From Flavobacteriales bacterium (GTDB lineage: Bacteria > Bacteroidota > Bacteroidia > Flavobacteriales_F > PHOS-HE28), in assembly GCA_016717305.1 (NCBI GenBank), contig JADKFY010000002.1, forward strand, positions 375,259 to 439,258: a stretch of 64,000 nucleotides of DNA, given 5' to 3'. Numbering within the stretch: the stretch's first letter is position 1; every line of letters starts with the position of its first letter. This document shows, piece after piece, positions 39,356 to 50,437 of this stretch. A program made the position numbers and the translations under genes. The notes below the pieces were generated by a model. The model did no database searches. It was given only the letters and a program-made list of their open reading frames with translations, and was not told where the DNA came from.

Positions 39356-41664
39356 GGGTTAGCGGTTTTGACGAAGGTGGTGGTAAGCGTTCGATCAGTG
39401 GAATGGAGGCGCAACAAATAGGTTCCAGAAGCCAACGAACTGATGTCGATGGTCGGCTGGTCAGCGCCCAAGTTCCCTGTGTAAACCATGCGCCCATCCA
39501 TTGCGAGAATGACCCATTGCGAATTCGCCAAGGTGCCTTTCATGGAAAGTCTGATATGATCGCTCGCCGGGTTCGGGGCCAAACTCAATTGGCTTTGGTC
39601 CTGTTGTTGCACCCCCGTACTGAACTCCGCCACCAGCACGCTCGGCTCGGTGATCACCGGTGGGTTGAAGTCGAAGTAGATGTTGGCGATGTTCTCGATC
39701 ACGGTGCCGGGCAACACAGGTGTGCGCGGACGGATCCGGAAGGTGACGAAACCATGGCTGCGCGGTTCGTTCACATTACTATCGGGTAGTTGGATGTTGG
39801 GGAAGTAGAACTTCAGTGTGCCTTGGCCCCGAAGATCCCACGTAAACGCGTGTGAAGCCGCACCCATGATGATACTTCCAGGATCGAGGGTCCCTAGTAG
39901 GGTGTCCGTAATGACCACGTTGAACGCGGTGTCCGTTCCTGTGTTTTGAAAGCGGATGGTGTAATCGATCCATTCATCGGTATTGATCTGCCACACATCA
40001 TTGCTGCCGCTGCTGGTGGTGGCCAATTTATCGTTGGGGTCGTACGCGCCGGTGATGGTGCGTACCTGTTGGAATGTATTGTTGGCCAGGTCAGCATCGG
40101 CGCTGGTGGTTGAGACCGTGGCCGTGGTGATCAAGTCGGTCCCCAGTAGGCCAACATCCGGCGGCATCTGGAAACGCAACTGCACAGTTCGGGATTGGAA
40201 GGCGTTTAGGAAGTTGAAGGCACCGCCCGACCACGTGAGCGTGTTACCCGCTGTGGAAGTGGGCGCCGGGTTCGCAGAGTCCAGATCCAACAACGGATCG
40301 TGCTCCACTATAAGTGTCACGGTACCTGCTGCGGATGCCGTCAGGTTTTGCACATTCACCGCGATCTGATATTCGAAACCTGGCCGCGCGGCACCATCGC
40401 TCATGGTCACCTGCATATCCAGTTGCGCACCCACCTCCATCGGTACGTTCACGTTGTTGTGCACGGCCTGCTGCACCACTTGCGCCACCGGGCAACTTTG
40501 GTCCAGCACGGAATGCTCGGCGAAGACATCGTAGGTACCATAAGGCACCTGCACGCTGTACTGGCCGGTGCTGTTGGTGTTGCCGAAATAGGGACCGGGC
40601 TCCAAACGCACTACGGTGGCCGGCACGTTGTTCTCGCCGGGGTTCGTCAAGCAATTGGCATTGTTGTCCACGAACACGCGACCGTTCACCACGCCGCAAT
40701 CACCGGGCAGTGCGGGCACCAACACTTGGATGGAATCGCGGCACTGGTAATCGTACCAATCCGTGAAATTGAAGTTGAAGGTCTGCCCGGAAACATGCAC
40801 CCAGTAGGTCCCCGAAGCAAGACCGGTGAACGTATAGGGCGTGCCGATGAAACCTGCGGGTTCGATCCCGGCCTGGGAACAACCGCCCGCTACGACCACC
40901 CCCGCGCTGTTCTTCAACCGGGTCACCACCTGCGGATAGAGCCCAAAACCGCCAAAGGACACAGTGATGCTCCCGCTCGCCCCGTTGCTGCACGAACCCG
41001 CTACATCCACCACCTGCATCACAGGGAGCGTCTCCGGGCCATTGAGACCGACCCAGGCATCCAGGATACAGCCGTTCTGATCCTCGAACTGCAGTGGATA
41101 GGTTCCGTAGCTCGGGAACATCAACGCCCGATACGTGAATTCACCGCATTCATCCAATTGCTGCGACGAGTCGATCACATCAGCTCCCCAGATGTCCACG
41201 ATCCCGTTCTGGAACATGTTCACCAAGGCAATGGGGGGCTCACCCGGGCACGTGGCAATCGTTTGCAGGGCCAGGTTGACCGCACCGTCGATGACCACGT
41301 CGATCGGACCGGTACTGGCCATGTCCATCTGGGAATCGACCACAGTGACGGAATAGACACCGGGATAAAGACCTTCCAGCGAAAGGTTCGCAACGGAGGA
41401 GCTACTTTCTTCGATCACACCGCCACCAGCATCATACCAGATCACGGTGAACGGGGGCAGGCCGCCCAATACCTCCACATAGATGGCACCATCCGGACCG
41501 CCACAAAGGGAAGGCCCCACAGCGTTCACAAAGATCTCGATGGCATGAAGTGATGCAACACCGAGCATGATACCCATTAGCAAGGTGGAAATGCGAGACC
41601 AAGGTGTACGAGGGGCTCCCCTATTCGCTATAACTGTTCGTTGGTCCTTCATTCGATCGCTCAT
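39352..41664 (-). CDS. Array protein P5: SprB-like T9SS surface protein (770 residues, intact)
   Basis: Best intact example of the array. Signal peptide ends near ASLHA (about residue 41), SprB-type repeat CGGPDGAIYVEVLGGLPPFT, a second module with CSNGASGSITVSFGG near 215, SdrD/prealbumin-like CGVVNGRVFVDNNANCLTNP near 320, DUF11-like part with ARPGFEYQIAVNVQNL near 420, the array module AYDPNDKLATTSSG, EWIDYTIRFQNTGTDTAF (about 580), LPDSNVNEPRSHGFVTFRIR, VIENIANIYFDFNPPVITEP, and T9SS sorting domain LSLAPNPASDHIRLSMKG to TTTFVKTANP. The module with LPDS and IYFDFNP corresponds, I believe, to the recently named DUF7619. Start overlaps the P4 stop and stop overlaps the P6 start, both as ATGA. 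Confidence 0.88.
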   Translation of the reverse strand: MSDRMKDQRTVIANRGAPRTPWSRISTLLMGIMLGVASLHAIEIFVNAVGPSLCGGPDGAIYVEVLGGLPPFTVIWYDAGGGVIEESSSSVANLSLEGLYPGVYSVTVVDSQMDMASTGPIDVVIDGAVNLALQTIATCPGEPPIALVNMFQNGIVDIWGADVIDSSQQLDECGEFTYRALMFPSYGTYPLQFEDQNGCILDAWVGLNGPETLPVMQVVDVAGSCSNGASGSITVSFGGFGLYPQVVTRLKNSAGVVVAGGCSQAGIEPAGFIGTPYTFTGLASGTYWVHVSGQTFNFNFTDWYDYQCRDSIQVLVPALPGDCGVVNGRVFVDNNANCLTNPGENNVPATVVRLEPGPYFGNTNSTGQYSVQVPYGTYDVFAEHSVLDQSCPVAQVVQQAVHNNVNVPMEVGAQLDMQVTMSDGAARPGFEYQIAVNVQNLTASAAGTVTLIVEHDPLLDLDSANPAPTSTAGNTLTWSGGAFNFLNAFQSRTVQLRFQMPPDVGLLGTDLITTATVSTTSADADLANNTFQQVRTITGAYDPNDKLATTSSGSNDVWQINTDEWIDYTIRFQNTGTDTAFNVVITDTLLGTLDPGSIIMGAASHAFTWDLRGQGTLKFYFPNIQLPDSNVNEPRSHGFVTFRIRPRTPVLPGTVIENIANIYFDFNPPVITEPSVLVAEFSTGVQQQDQSQLSLAPNPASDHIRLSMKGTLANSQWVILAMDGRMVYTGNLGADQPTIDISSLASGTYLLRLHSTDRTLTTTFVKTANP

Positions 41665-43833
41665 TGTTTCACGAACCGCACCGTGGTGCGGCTCCCATTG
41701 TCAATAACGTGTTCCAGCATGTATACCCCGGCGGCCAAGGCTTCCATGTTCAGCATCGCACTGGAGCCCAGCATGCGCTGTTCCAGCATCGCCCTGCCAT
41801 CAATACCCCGAACGACCAGCATGCCTGGGCGAAGGTCATCGCCACTCCTTCGTACCATGAGCCGGCCTCGGTGGGGTTTGGCATCACCAGCAACTGTGCA
41901 CCGTTCACCCGCTCCACCACCCCCGTGCTGAACTCCGCCACCAACACGCTCGGCTCGGTGATCACCGGCGGGTTGAAGTCGAAGTAGATGTTGGCGATGT
42001 TCTCGATCACTGTGCCTGCTGTAAGCGGTTGTTTCGGGCGAATGCGGAAACTGATGAGGCCATGGCTCAAGGGCTCGTTCACGTTACTGTCCGGCAACAG
42101 GATGTTCGGGAGGATGAACTTCAAAGTGCCCTGCCCTTGCAGGCTCCAAGTGTTCGCGTGCGAGGCCGTCACCAAAGAGATCGTCGCAGGGTCGAGTGTT
42201 GAAGGAAGTGTGTCCGTGACCACCACATTGAAAGCCGTGTCCGTACCGGTGTTCTGGAAGCGGATCACGTAATCGACCCAATCATCCTCATTGATGTAAT
42301 AGGGGACTTGCTGCGCGCGTACTGGTAGAAGCGATCTTGTCGTTGGGGTCGTAGCTGCCGGTTACGTTGATGGACGTGTTGGCCGTGTTGTTCGCGAGGT
42401 CGCCATCGGTGTTGGCTGTGCTCACCGTTGCGTTAGCGAGCAGGTCGGTTCCTATCAGGCCCACATCGGCCGGTATTTGCAGCCGGATCCGGTATTCGCG
42501 CTCCTGGAAAAGGTCAAGCGAAGGCTTGGTTCCATGTGAGCGTATTGCCAAGAACGCTTGTCGGAGTTGGCCACGCGCTGATGAAGCTTACCCTGATTGA
42601 ATGTGAAGGTGGTGGTGGTTGCGCCACTCGCCGATGAAGAGAGGTTCTGTACAATCGCTATTGTAGTGCAATTGGAAGCCTGGACGCGCAGGCCCCGAAG
42701 CCAGCCCGATAGCACATCGAGCGGCACCGTGGGCTGGTGCCCGATGTTCGCATAGACCGTATTGCCATTCACTAGCACTCGCAGGGCAGCTCTGGTCCAC
42801 CGCTGCCCCGGATGTGCTTAACGTGTAGGAGCCGTTTGGCACGACCACGGAATAACTACCGCCGCTGGTGGTGTAGATAGGCCCGGGCTGCACTTCCACG
42901 ATCAGGTTCGATGCGTTCACCTCGGTGTCGATGCAATCGCTGTTGTAATCCATGTAAGTGCTGCCGGAGATGGTGCCGCAGGTGGGCCCGTAGTTGGGAA
43001 TAGTGACCAGGATGCTGTCCGACGAACAGGAGCCGCCTTGGATCAGCGAATAGGTGAAAGCCAAGCGATGCTTCAGCCAATAATTGCCGGGAGGCAGTGC
43101 GTAGAAACTGAACACATCGGGTGCAACGATCCCGAAGGTGTTGATGTAATCCAAGTCGCCGCCACCCTCAGGCCGCAATATGTAGTAAGTGTCCGTGCCA
43201 ACATCCTGCGAACTGGTGAAGGTGACTTGGCCGGTGCCCACATTGGCGCACGAACCTTGTATTTCCACGACCGCGAAACTGGGCCAACTCGTCAATTGCG
43301 CACCGGCTATGCCTGTTAAAGTGCCTTGGCAACCGTTCACGTCCCAATAGGTCAGCGAGTACGGCTGGTCGGGGGCCATCGTCCCCAAGTCGATGTACAG
43401 ATTCCCGGGGCCAGCCGGAGGTGGTACTTCCACAATGCTCCACGGAAGAACCCCTGGAGGTCCCGCGACTGCTCCTAATTGAAGAGTCGTACATGGGAAT
43501 GAAGAATTCGTGGTAGTTCTGACCGGGACAATAGTCATGGGTGATGCCCGATAACGCCGCGTGGTTCTCGGAGACCACCGTGGCCTGATCGGACACTTGC
43601 GTCCCAACGAAATCCGTCACCGTCACCGTGTAAGTACCGGGCCCAAGACCGGTTAGCCCCTCGGTGGTTTCGCCGCCGCCCAGAGGTAGGTGTGGCGGCA
43701 CACCCCCGGATCACCGGCAAACACACTGCCGTTGGCGTAGGTACATGTTTCGTTCTGCACCACCAACTCCACAGAGAGCGCTCGCGCTGAATGTTGCCGC
43801 AAGAGAAGAAAGCAGAATGAAGGTTCGCAACAT
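41661..43833 (-). pseudogene. Array protein P4: decayed SprB-like T9SS protein
   Basis: Signal peptide MLRTFILLSSLAATFSASAL and the family stretch ETCTYANGSVFAG start the gene at 43833, 6 bases after the P3 stop. From there the reading moves between frames at least six times: THDYCPGQNYHEFFIP; YWDVNGCQGTLTG and CGTISGSTYMDYNSDC; GNTVYANIGHQPTVPLDV; YRIRLQIPADVGLIGTDLLA and SYDPNDKIASTSTRA; IRFQNTGTDTAFNVVVTDTL to VLVAEFSTGV; and the sorting domain end LAAGVYMLEHV, RTTVRFVKQ. Its N-terminal half is clearly the sister of P1. Called a pseudogene because it has far more breaks than its neighbours. Confidence 0.72.
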
Positions 43834-43838
43834 GCTGA

Positions 43839-45983
43839 TCAGAGTTTGATGATGTGCGTAGTGGGTTTACGGTCGTCCGCCATAGCGACGACCACCATAT
43901 AAGGCCCAGAGGGCAACGCGGCGATATCTATCACGCCACTAGTATTGCGAATGATCGAACGCATTACCTCCCGGCCATCCATGGAGAAGATCCGCAGATC
44001 GGCAATGGTTGCGCCGCCTGCGCTGACCACCACCCTGTCACTTGCAGGGTTCGGTACAAGCAACAAGATCGATGCGCTGGTACTATTCACCCCCGTACTC
44101 AACTCCGCCACCAGCACGCTCGGCTCGGTGATCACCGGCGGGTTGAAGTCGAAGTAGATGTTGGCGATGTTCTCGATCACATTGCCGGGCAACAGGGGCG
44201 GTCGCGGGCGCATTCGGAACCCGATCATTCCGTGGCTTGCAGCTTCGTTCGCGTTGCTGTCGGGCAGGTTGATGTCGGCGAAGCGCCACTCCACCACCTT
44301 GCCGGGTTTGAAGCTCACTTCGAACGGATGTGATGCGGCGCCCTGCTCAAAGGTGGCCATGTCCAACTCGTCCGCGATGGTATCGGTCACCACCACGTCA
44401 ATGGCCGAGGCCGTACCGGTGTTCTGGAAACGAATGGTGTAGTCGATCCACTCATCCTCGTTAATGAAGTAGAGCTCCTCGCTCGCACCTGTGCTCGTGA
44501 TCGCCACTTTATCGTTCGGGTCGTAACTGCCAATGACCGTGTTGAGCAGCGTTGCAACATTATTTGCCAGGGTGCTCTCGGTGAGCGTATTGCTTACGTT
44601 CAGGCTGCTGGTCAGCACGGTGCCAAGGGGCGTTGTTACAGGAACCGTGAAGGAGGCATTGAACGTGGTCTGCCCGAAGGAGGAGAGCGTGCCCAGGTTC
44701 CACGTGATGGAATTCCCGACCACGCTGGCCGGTGTAGGCGATGCGTTGAGGAAAATGAGCGTTGGCTCGAATTCCGCGGTCACATTCACCGGGCCACTTA
44801 CCTGGGGTGTAGGGTTGCGCACCGTTCCACTGAATGAATAGGTGAACCCGGGCCGCGCAACACCTTGAACCGTATAGAGGACGAGATCCAAAGGCACAGT
44901 GCTTCCGTTTGCGAAGTCCACCACGGGATCGGAGGTGTTCACCACAAAAGGTACGGGCTGGCTCACGGGGCAATAGTGGATCAATGTAGGATCCAATTGG
45001 GCCATTGTGTAAGACCCGTTCACCAGGTTGAAACTGTATTCTCCCGAGCCGCCGGTCAAGACATATTGATCACCGGGTTCGATTTGTAGTACACTGTAAG
45101 GCACGCCCACTTCCCCGACATCGCGCACACAATCGGCATCAAGGTCATACCAACTGGTGCCATGCACGTTACCGCAGAACGGTCCCAGATCGGGCACGGT
45201 AAAACTGCTATAGATCGGTGCACATGAATTGTTCATGGACCATGTCCAGAACTGCATGATGGTGTATTCACCGGGAAGCAAACCGGAAATAAATTCACTG
45301 GAGACCTGATCATACTGATAGACCTGTTGCCCTTGCGCATCGGTGATCACTATGTTGGCCGGCCAATCTCCACTATTGTCCAGAGAAACACTTCCATTCG
45401 CACCATTGCATGCGGCCACGATGTTGGACACCGAGATCGGTATCCCGAAGGGTCCGTACATGACATCTTCATGGGACCCGGAGCAGCCGCCTGCGTCGCT
45501 TGCACTTACCGAGAACTGTTCGCCTTCGGCTAATCCGTAATAGATCGGGTCACCATCACCGGTGGTTCCGCTGGGCGTGGCATAGGCACCATTGTAATAG
45601 ACTTGGATCTCGTACGGCGGTGTGCCATTGAACATACTCTGTAGCACGACAAAGCTTCCATTGCTCTCACCCGGGCAGGCGAATCCTCCCATGAAGCTGG
45701 TCTGCACGAACAGTGTTCCACCTGCGACCGTGCCGTTCCAAGAGCCCGTTTCCCCTAGGTCATCGGTAACCACCACTGAATAAGCGCCCGCTGCAAGTCC
45801 GGTCCGGTCTTCGGTGATAGGACCATCGGCCCAGGCATACGTGTACGGCGGCGTGCCACCCAAGGCTGTTATGTCGATGGAGCCTGTGTTGTTGCCGCAG
45901 GTGGTAGCCGTTGTTAGCCCAGAGACCGTGAAGGCCGAAGACGAAAGTGGAGCCAGCAACAAGCCAAGGAGAATGGGCTTCAT
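43839..45983 (-). CDS. Array protein P3: SprB-like T9SS surface protein (714 residues, intact)
   Basis: Signal peptide MKPILLGLLLAPLSSSAFT, SprB repeat CGNNTGSIDITALGGTPPYT, further modules (CPGESNGSFVVLQSMFNGTP; CNGANGSVSLDNSGD), SdrD-like CGNVHGTSWYDLDADCVRDV, CPVSQPVPFVVNTSD, DUF11-like part ARPGFTYSFSGTVRNPTP, array module SYDPNDKVAITSTGASEELY, EWIDYTIRFQNTGTASAI, LPDSNANEAASHGMIGFRMR, VIENIANIYFDFNPPVITEP and sorting domain ILLLVPNPASDRVVVSAG to RKPTTHIIKL. Cysteines fall in pairs within domains as in exported proteins. It begins 4 bases after the P2 stop. Closest in layout to P7, four positions downstream. Confidence 0.88.
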   Translation of the reverse strand: MKPILLGLLLAPLSSSAFTVSGLTTATTCGNNTGSIDITALGGTPPYTYAWADGPITEDRTGLAAGAYSVVVTDDLGETGSWNGTVAGGTLFVQTSFMGGFACPGESNGSFVVLQSMFNGTPPYEIQVYYNGAYATPSGTTGDGDPIYYGLAEGEQFSVSASDAGGCSGSHEDVMYGPFGIPISVSNIVAACNGANGSVSLDNSGDWPANIVITDAQGQQVYQYDQVSSEFISGLLPGEYTIMQFWTWSMNNSCAPIYSSFTVPDLGPFCGNVHGTSWYDLDADCVRDVGEVGVPYSVLQIEPGDQYVLTGGSGEYSFNLVNGSYTMAQLDPTLIHYCPVSQPVPFVVNTSDPVVDFANGSTVPLDLVLYTVQGVARPGFTYSFSGTVRNPTPQVSGPVNVTAEFEPTLIFLNASPTPASVVGNSITWNLGTLSSFGQTTFNASFTVPVTTPLGTVLTSSLNVSNTLTESTLANNVATLLNTVIGSYDPNDKVAITSTGASEELYFINEDEWIDYTIRFQNTGTASAIDVVVTDTIADELDMATFEQGAASHPFEVSFKPGKVVEWRFADINLPDSNANEAASHGMIGFRMRPRPPLLPGNVIENIANIYFDFNPPVITEPSVLVAELSTGVNSTSASILLLVPNPASDRVVVSAGGATIADLRIFSMDGREVMRSIIRNTSGVIDIAALPSGPYMVVVAMADDRKPTTHIIKL

Positions 45984-45987
45984 GTTT

Positions 45988-48247
45988 TCAGTTCTTCGTC
46001 AATCGGGTTCGTGAACGTGCTCCTGTTCCGGAGGTGGTCACTACAATGTAGGTGCCCGGAGCGAGTGAGGTGGCATCGATCATGATGGAGGGTCCGCCTG
46101 CCGACTGTTCCTGCATGATAAGCCTTCCATATGCTGAAAGGAGTTGCACCGATCTGATGCTCGAATGCGGTGATCGCACAGTGAAGGATCCGTTCGTTGG
46201 GTTGGGGAATAGCTCCAAACCGGTCACGTACGAGTTGGGCAGAACAGAAGTACTGAACTCCGCCACCAGCATGCTCGGCTCGGTGATCACCGGATCATTG
46301 AAGTCAAAGTAGATGTTGGCGGTGTTCTCGATAACGGTGCCTGCTCCAACAGGTAAGTGGGGCCTGATGCGGAATTGCACCAGCCCATGCGACGCGGGCT
46401 CGTTCATACTACTGTCGGGCAATTGGATGTTGGTGAAGATGAAGCGCATGATTCCCTGTCCGGCCATCTGGGCGATGCAGTTGTGCGAGCGCGGCCCCAT
46501 TTCCAAGGTTGCAGGATCCAGCGTTTGTGGAAGCGTATCTGTGATCACTACAGTGAAGGCCGTATCCGTGCCGGTGTTCTGGAAGCGGATCGTGTAGTCG
46601 ATCCATTCATCCTGATCAATGAAGTACAATGCATCGCTCCCTTGGCTGCTGGTGGTGGCGATCTTGTCGTTGGGGTCGAAGCTCGCGGTGACGGTTCGCG
46701 TGTGAAAGGCACTGTTGTTGGTCAAATTGGTCTCCGGTTGCACGATGCCCACCGACGCGCTATGCATCAGGTCCGTACCGATCAGGCCAGGGTTCGGAGG
46801 CACTTGCAGGTTGATGCTGATGTGCCGATTGCCGAAGGACGTAAGCTGTGAGAGCGTCCAAGTGAGCGTGTTCCCGTTCACATTGCTCGGCGTGGGGCTT
46901 GCGCTGGTGAAGGAGAGCGCCGGATCGAAGGTGCAGCTCACGGTGAGCGCACCTGTGCCGCCCAAGGTCTCGTGGTGCACATGGATGTACAGGTCGTGGT
47001 TGAAGCCGGGACGAGCGAGGCCTGAACCCATGAAGAGCTCGACATCACGCGGAACGAGCACTGTATCGCCCAAGTTCTGGGTGATGGTCTGGCCATCGTT
47101 CCCCAGGTTGAACGGGATCGGCCCGCCAATGCAATGCTCATCCAGCACGGCCGACGCTTGATCGATCGTGTAGGATCCGGTGGGCAGGTTGATCTGGTAG
47201 TAGCCAGTAGAGCCGGTCATGGCGGTGTATCCGCCGGGCTCGATCACCATCACCTCGTTCGGCACACGCGTCTCCAAGCCTGCCATGATGCAATCTTGGT
47301 TGTCATCCATGTACACTGTGCCTTTCAAGGTGCCGCATGGACCGGGCATCTCATCAATGGTGAACCAGGACGTGTCAGCGCAAAAATTCTCCACGAAAGT
47401 GAAGTAGGGATCTAGCCATTCGAACGGATCCTCGAAACGGGGTCCCACGGCCATGCCATATTCACCTGGTGGCAAGCTCTGCCGCAGCGTAGTGTGTGGG
47501 ATCTGGCCGTACATCTGGCCAACGGTGTACTGGTCCTCCAGGAAGCCATACGGCGCACCATCCTTGATCAAGCGGATGTGATACGGATCGAGGTTCGGAG
47601 CCAAAGCGACCTGCACCATGGCAGTGCCATTGCTGCCGCCAGCGCATGCAGGTTCCGTAGTGAGCACTTGCACAACGGGGTATTCCGGCGGCTGAGGGAT
47701 CACGCCTACGATGCGTTCCCGGACAGCCGTTGGAATCGGTGAACGGAATGGATAGCTGTGTGCCTGCTACCGGCCAGACGTTGAAATTCGACACATACAA
47801 GGCTGCCAATCCGCCCGGGCCACCTGTGATCACATCAGCGAGGTAATTGCCGTCAAGGGTCAATGGCGGAACGCCGGTCACGTAGATGTACGACTGCCCG
47901 ATCATGCGGAATGGAGGGCCGATCATATCATCCGGGCACCCGACCATGCCTTCCACGGCCGCTTCGAAGGGGTAGGAAGTGAGCGTGATGTTTGCCGTGG
48001 CTTGGTCGCTGTTGGCATCGGTCACCGTTACCGAGTAGGTGCCTGCGACGAGATCGTACAACGATGGATCCGTGGAACCCGTGTTCCAAGAATACGTGTA
48101 CGGCTCCGTTCCACCTTCGGCCGTGGCGTAGATGGACCCTGTCGCATACATACAATACGCAGGGATCCACATCTGGATGTTCACCGTAACGGCCTGCGCG
48201 GGAGAACAGAGCAGGGCACCAAGGATCAGGGGGAAGAGCTTTTTCAT
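45988..48247 (-). CDS. Array protein P2: SprB-like T9SS surface protein, one frameshift
   Basis: About 750 residues when bridged. Signal peptide MKKLFPLILGALLCSPAQAV, SprB repeat CMYATGSIYATAEGGTEPYT, a beta module ending NGCPG, then from about 47715 in another frame IVGVIPQPPEYPVVQVLTTE, CAGGSNGTAMVQVALAP, SdrD-like CGTLKGTVYMDDNQDCIMAG, DUF11-like part ARPGFNHDLYIHVHHETLGG, array module SFDPNDKIATTSSQGSDALY, EWIDYTIRFQNTGTDTAF, LPDSSMNEPASHGLVQFRIR, VIENTANIYFDFNDPVITEP and sorting domain LELFPNPTNGSFTV to RSRTRLTKN. The break near 47715 is a one-base change in a G run. Starts 8 bases after P1 ends. Confidence 0.82.
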
Positions 48248-48255
48248 GGTTCGGG

Positions 48256-50432
48256 TCAGTTCGTTCCAACAAGAAAGGCCTGGTTCAGACTTGCACCATC
48301 AGCGGTCGTGACACGGATGAGGTAGCCGCCAGGGGCCAAGTCGCTGACTTCTAGGATCACGTTCTCCGTGCGCAAGTGCATTTCCCTGAGCAGACGTCCA
48401 TCCAAGGTCATGATCGCCAAGCGGACCATTCGTGTGGGTGCAACCACGTTGAGGTTCGAACGCGTTGGGACCGGGAATACGCTCAACTCGGCTGTTTCAG
48501 CTGAGGGTACCCCTGTACTGAACTCCGCCACCAACAAACTCGGCTCGGTGATCACCGGTTCGTTGAAATCGAAGTAGATGTTCGCTGTGTTCTCTATCAC
48601 TGTGCCCGACAGGAGCGGTTCGCGTGGTTTGATGCGGAAACACACCAACCCATGGCTTGCTGCTTCGTTCACATTGCTGTCCGGGAGCAGGATGTTCGGG
48701 AACATGAAGCGCAGGATCCCTGGCCCGCTCAAGCTCCAACTGAAACTATGCGAAGCTGCTCCGATAAGGATGCTCGATGGATCGAGTTCCGTGGGTAATG
48801 TATCCGTGACCACGACATTGAAGGCTGTATCGGTTCCGGTATTCTGGAAGCGCAGGGTGTAGTCGATCCATTCGTCCTGATCAATGTAGTAACGTGCATC
48901 GCTCGATCCCGAACTTGTGGCCGCCACTTTCTCATTGGGGTCCATACTTGCTGTGACCGTGACCGAAGTGTTCGCGACGTTGTTGGACGGGTCCGCGTCG
49001 GTATTGGTTGTGCTCACCGTTGCGCTTGCGGACAACACAGTACCTATCAAACTCACATCCGGCGGCACTTGCAAGGTGACACGATATGGGCTTTCCCCGA
49101 AAAGACCCAACTCAGGTTGGTCCCATGTCAGTGTTCCACTGGAGGCGCTCGTTGGCGTCGGGATGGTATTCAGCACGGTCAGCAACGGGTCGAAAGTGAA
49201 TGTTGTGGTGGTCGCTCCGGTGGTCAGTGCGGAATGATTCTGTACGGAGATATTGTAGTTCATTTGGAAACCGGGGCGGGCAGCACTGGAAGCAAGCGCG
49301 ATGGACACATCAAGCGGTGCGGTAGGTTGGTGACCGATGTTGGCGTAGACCGTATTGCCGCTCACCGTGGCGCTGGCCGGGCAACTCTGCGCAAGGGCAG
49401 GCCCCGAACTTGTCAGCGTATAACTTCCATTGGGTACACGCCCGGTGAAGGTGCCGTTGCCACCACTGTAATAAGGCCCCGGCTGGATCTCGACATCACC
49501 AAAGGTGCATTCACTTCCGTATCAAGGCAGTCGCTGTTCTGGTCCATGAACGTACTCCCCGTGATGGTTCCGCACTGTGGACCGAGGTCGGGGACGGTGA
49601 CGAAAATGCTATCCGACATGCATGGCCCACCTTGGATCAAGGAGACTGTTATCCCAAGCCGCGTCTTGAGCCAATAATTACCAGAAGGTATACTCGAGAA
49701 TTCAACGACCCCTGCGCTAACCGTTTGACTGGGATATGCGAAATCATTCTCCGCACTTCCTTCCGCCCTCAGGGAGATGAAGGAATCCCAGCTGACCGGT
49801 TGCGGCCAGCTCACAGTGACCGTACCCGTGGCATAAGTGGCGCATGAACCTTCCACGGCGAGTACACCCAGGTTAGGCCAACTCAGAATAGGGTCACCGA
49901 CCGTACCGCTGATGGAACCGGGACATCCGTTCACGTCCCAATATGTGACATCGAAGGCAGCACCGGGAGTCATCTGCCCAAGGTCCAAGTACAAGTGACC
50001 AGGCACCTCCGGTATTGGCACTTCGCCGATCGTTCCGGTGGATGTTGTCCATGGGCCAACCACCTCCATAATGCCCGGAGGAGAGAACGGAGCGAATTCG
50101 ATATGATAGTCCTGACCGGGACAGTATGAATGTGTCCATGTGGTCTGGGGCGGATAGCTCTCCAGCAGCACCGTTCCATTTGCGCTGGCTTGGGTGCCAA
50201 CGAAGTCCGTCACCATAACGGAATACGTGCCCGGGGCGACCCCAACGAGTGAGCTGGTGGTCTCGCCTCCACTCCAGAGATAGGTGTACGGTGGCACACC
50301 TCCGCTCACATTCGCACTGACATATCCGTTGGCGTAATTGCACGTTTGGTTCTGGACGCCAACGGTCACGGTCAATGCTTGCACGGAGATCACCGAGGCG
50401 GTTGCTAGGCACAGTGTAAGGTTCCTGAGCAT
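48256..50432 (-). CDS. Array protein P1: SprB-like T9SS surface protein, one frameshift; first intact gene of the array
   Basis: About 725 residues when bridged. Signal peptide MLRNLTLCLATASVISVQAL, SprB repeat with TCNYANGYVSANVSGGVPPY, beta parts (THSYCPGQDYHIEF; YWDVNGCPGSISGTVG), SdrD-like CGTITGSTFMDQNSDCLDTE, GNTVYANIGHQPTAPLDV, DUF11-like ARPGFQMNYNISVQNHSALT, array module ASMDPNEKVAATSSGSSDAR, EWIDYTLRFQNTGTDTAF, LPDSNVNEAASHGLVCFRIK, VIENTANIYFDFNEPVITEP and sorting domain LSVFPVPTRSNLNVV to LNQAFLVGTN. The frame break near 49497 is repaired by one G (LVDVEIQPG). DPNEK replaces the usual DPNDK. The decayed remnant P0 lies directly upstream. Confidence 0.82.
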
Positions 50433-50437
50433 GAGGA

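Noticed and set aside
40300..41553. Plus-strand frame of 417 residues across P5
   Set aside because: Opposite an intact T9SS protein with full domain order; His/Arg-rich translation typical of an antisense shadow.
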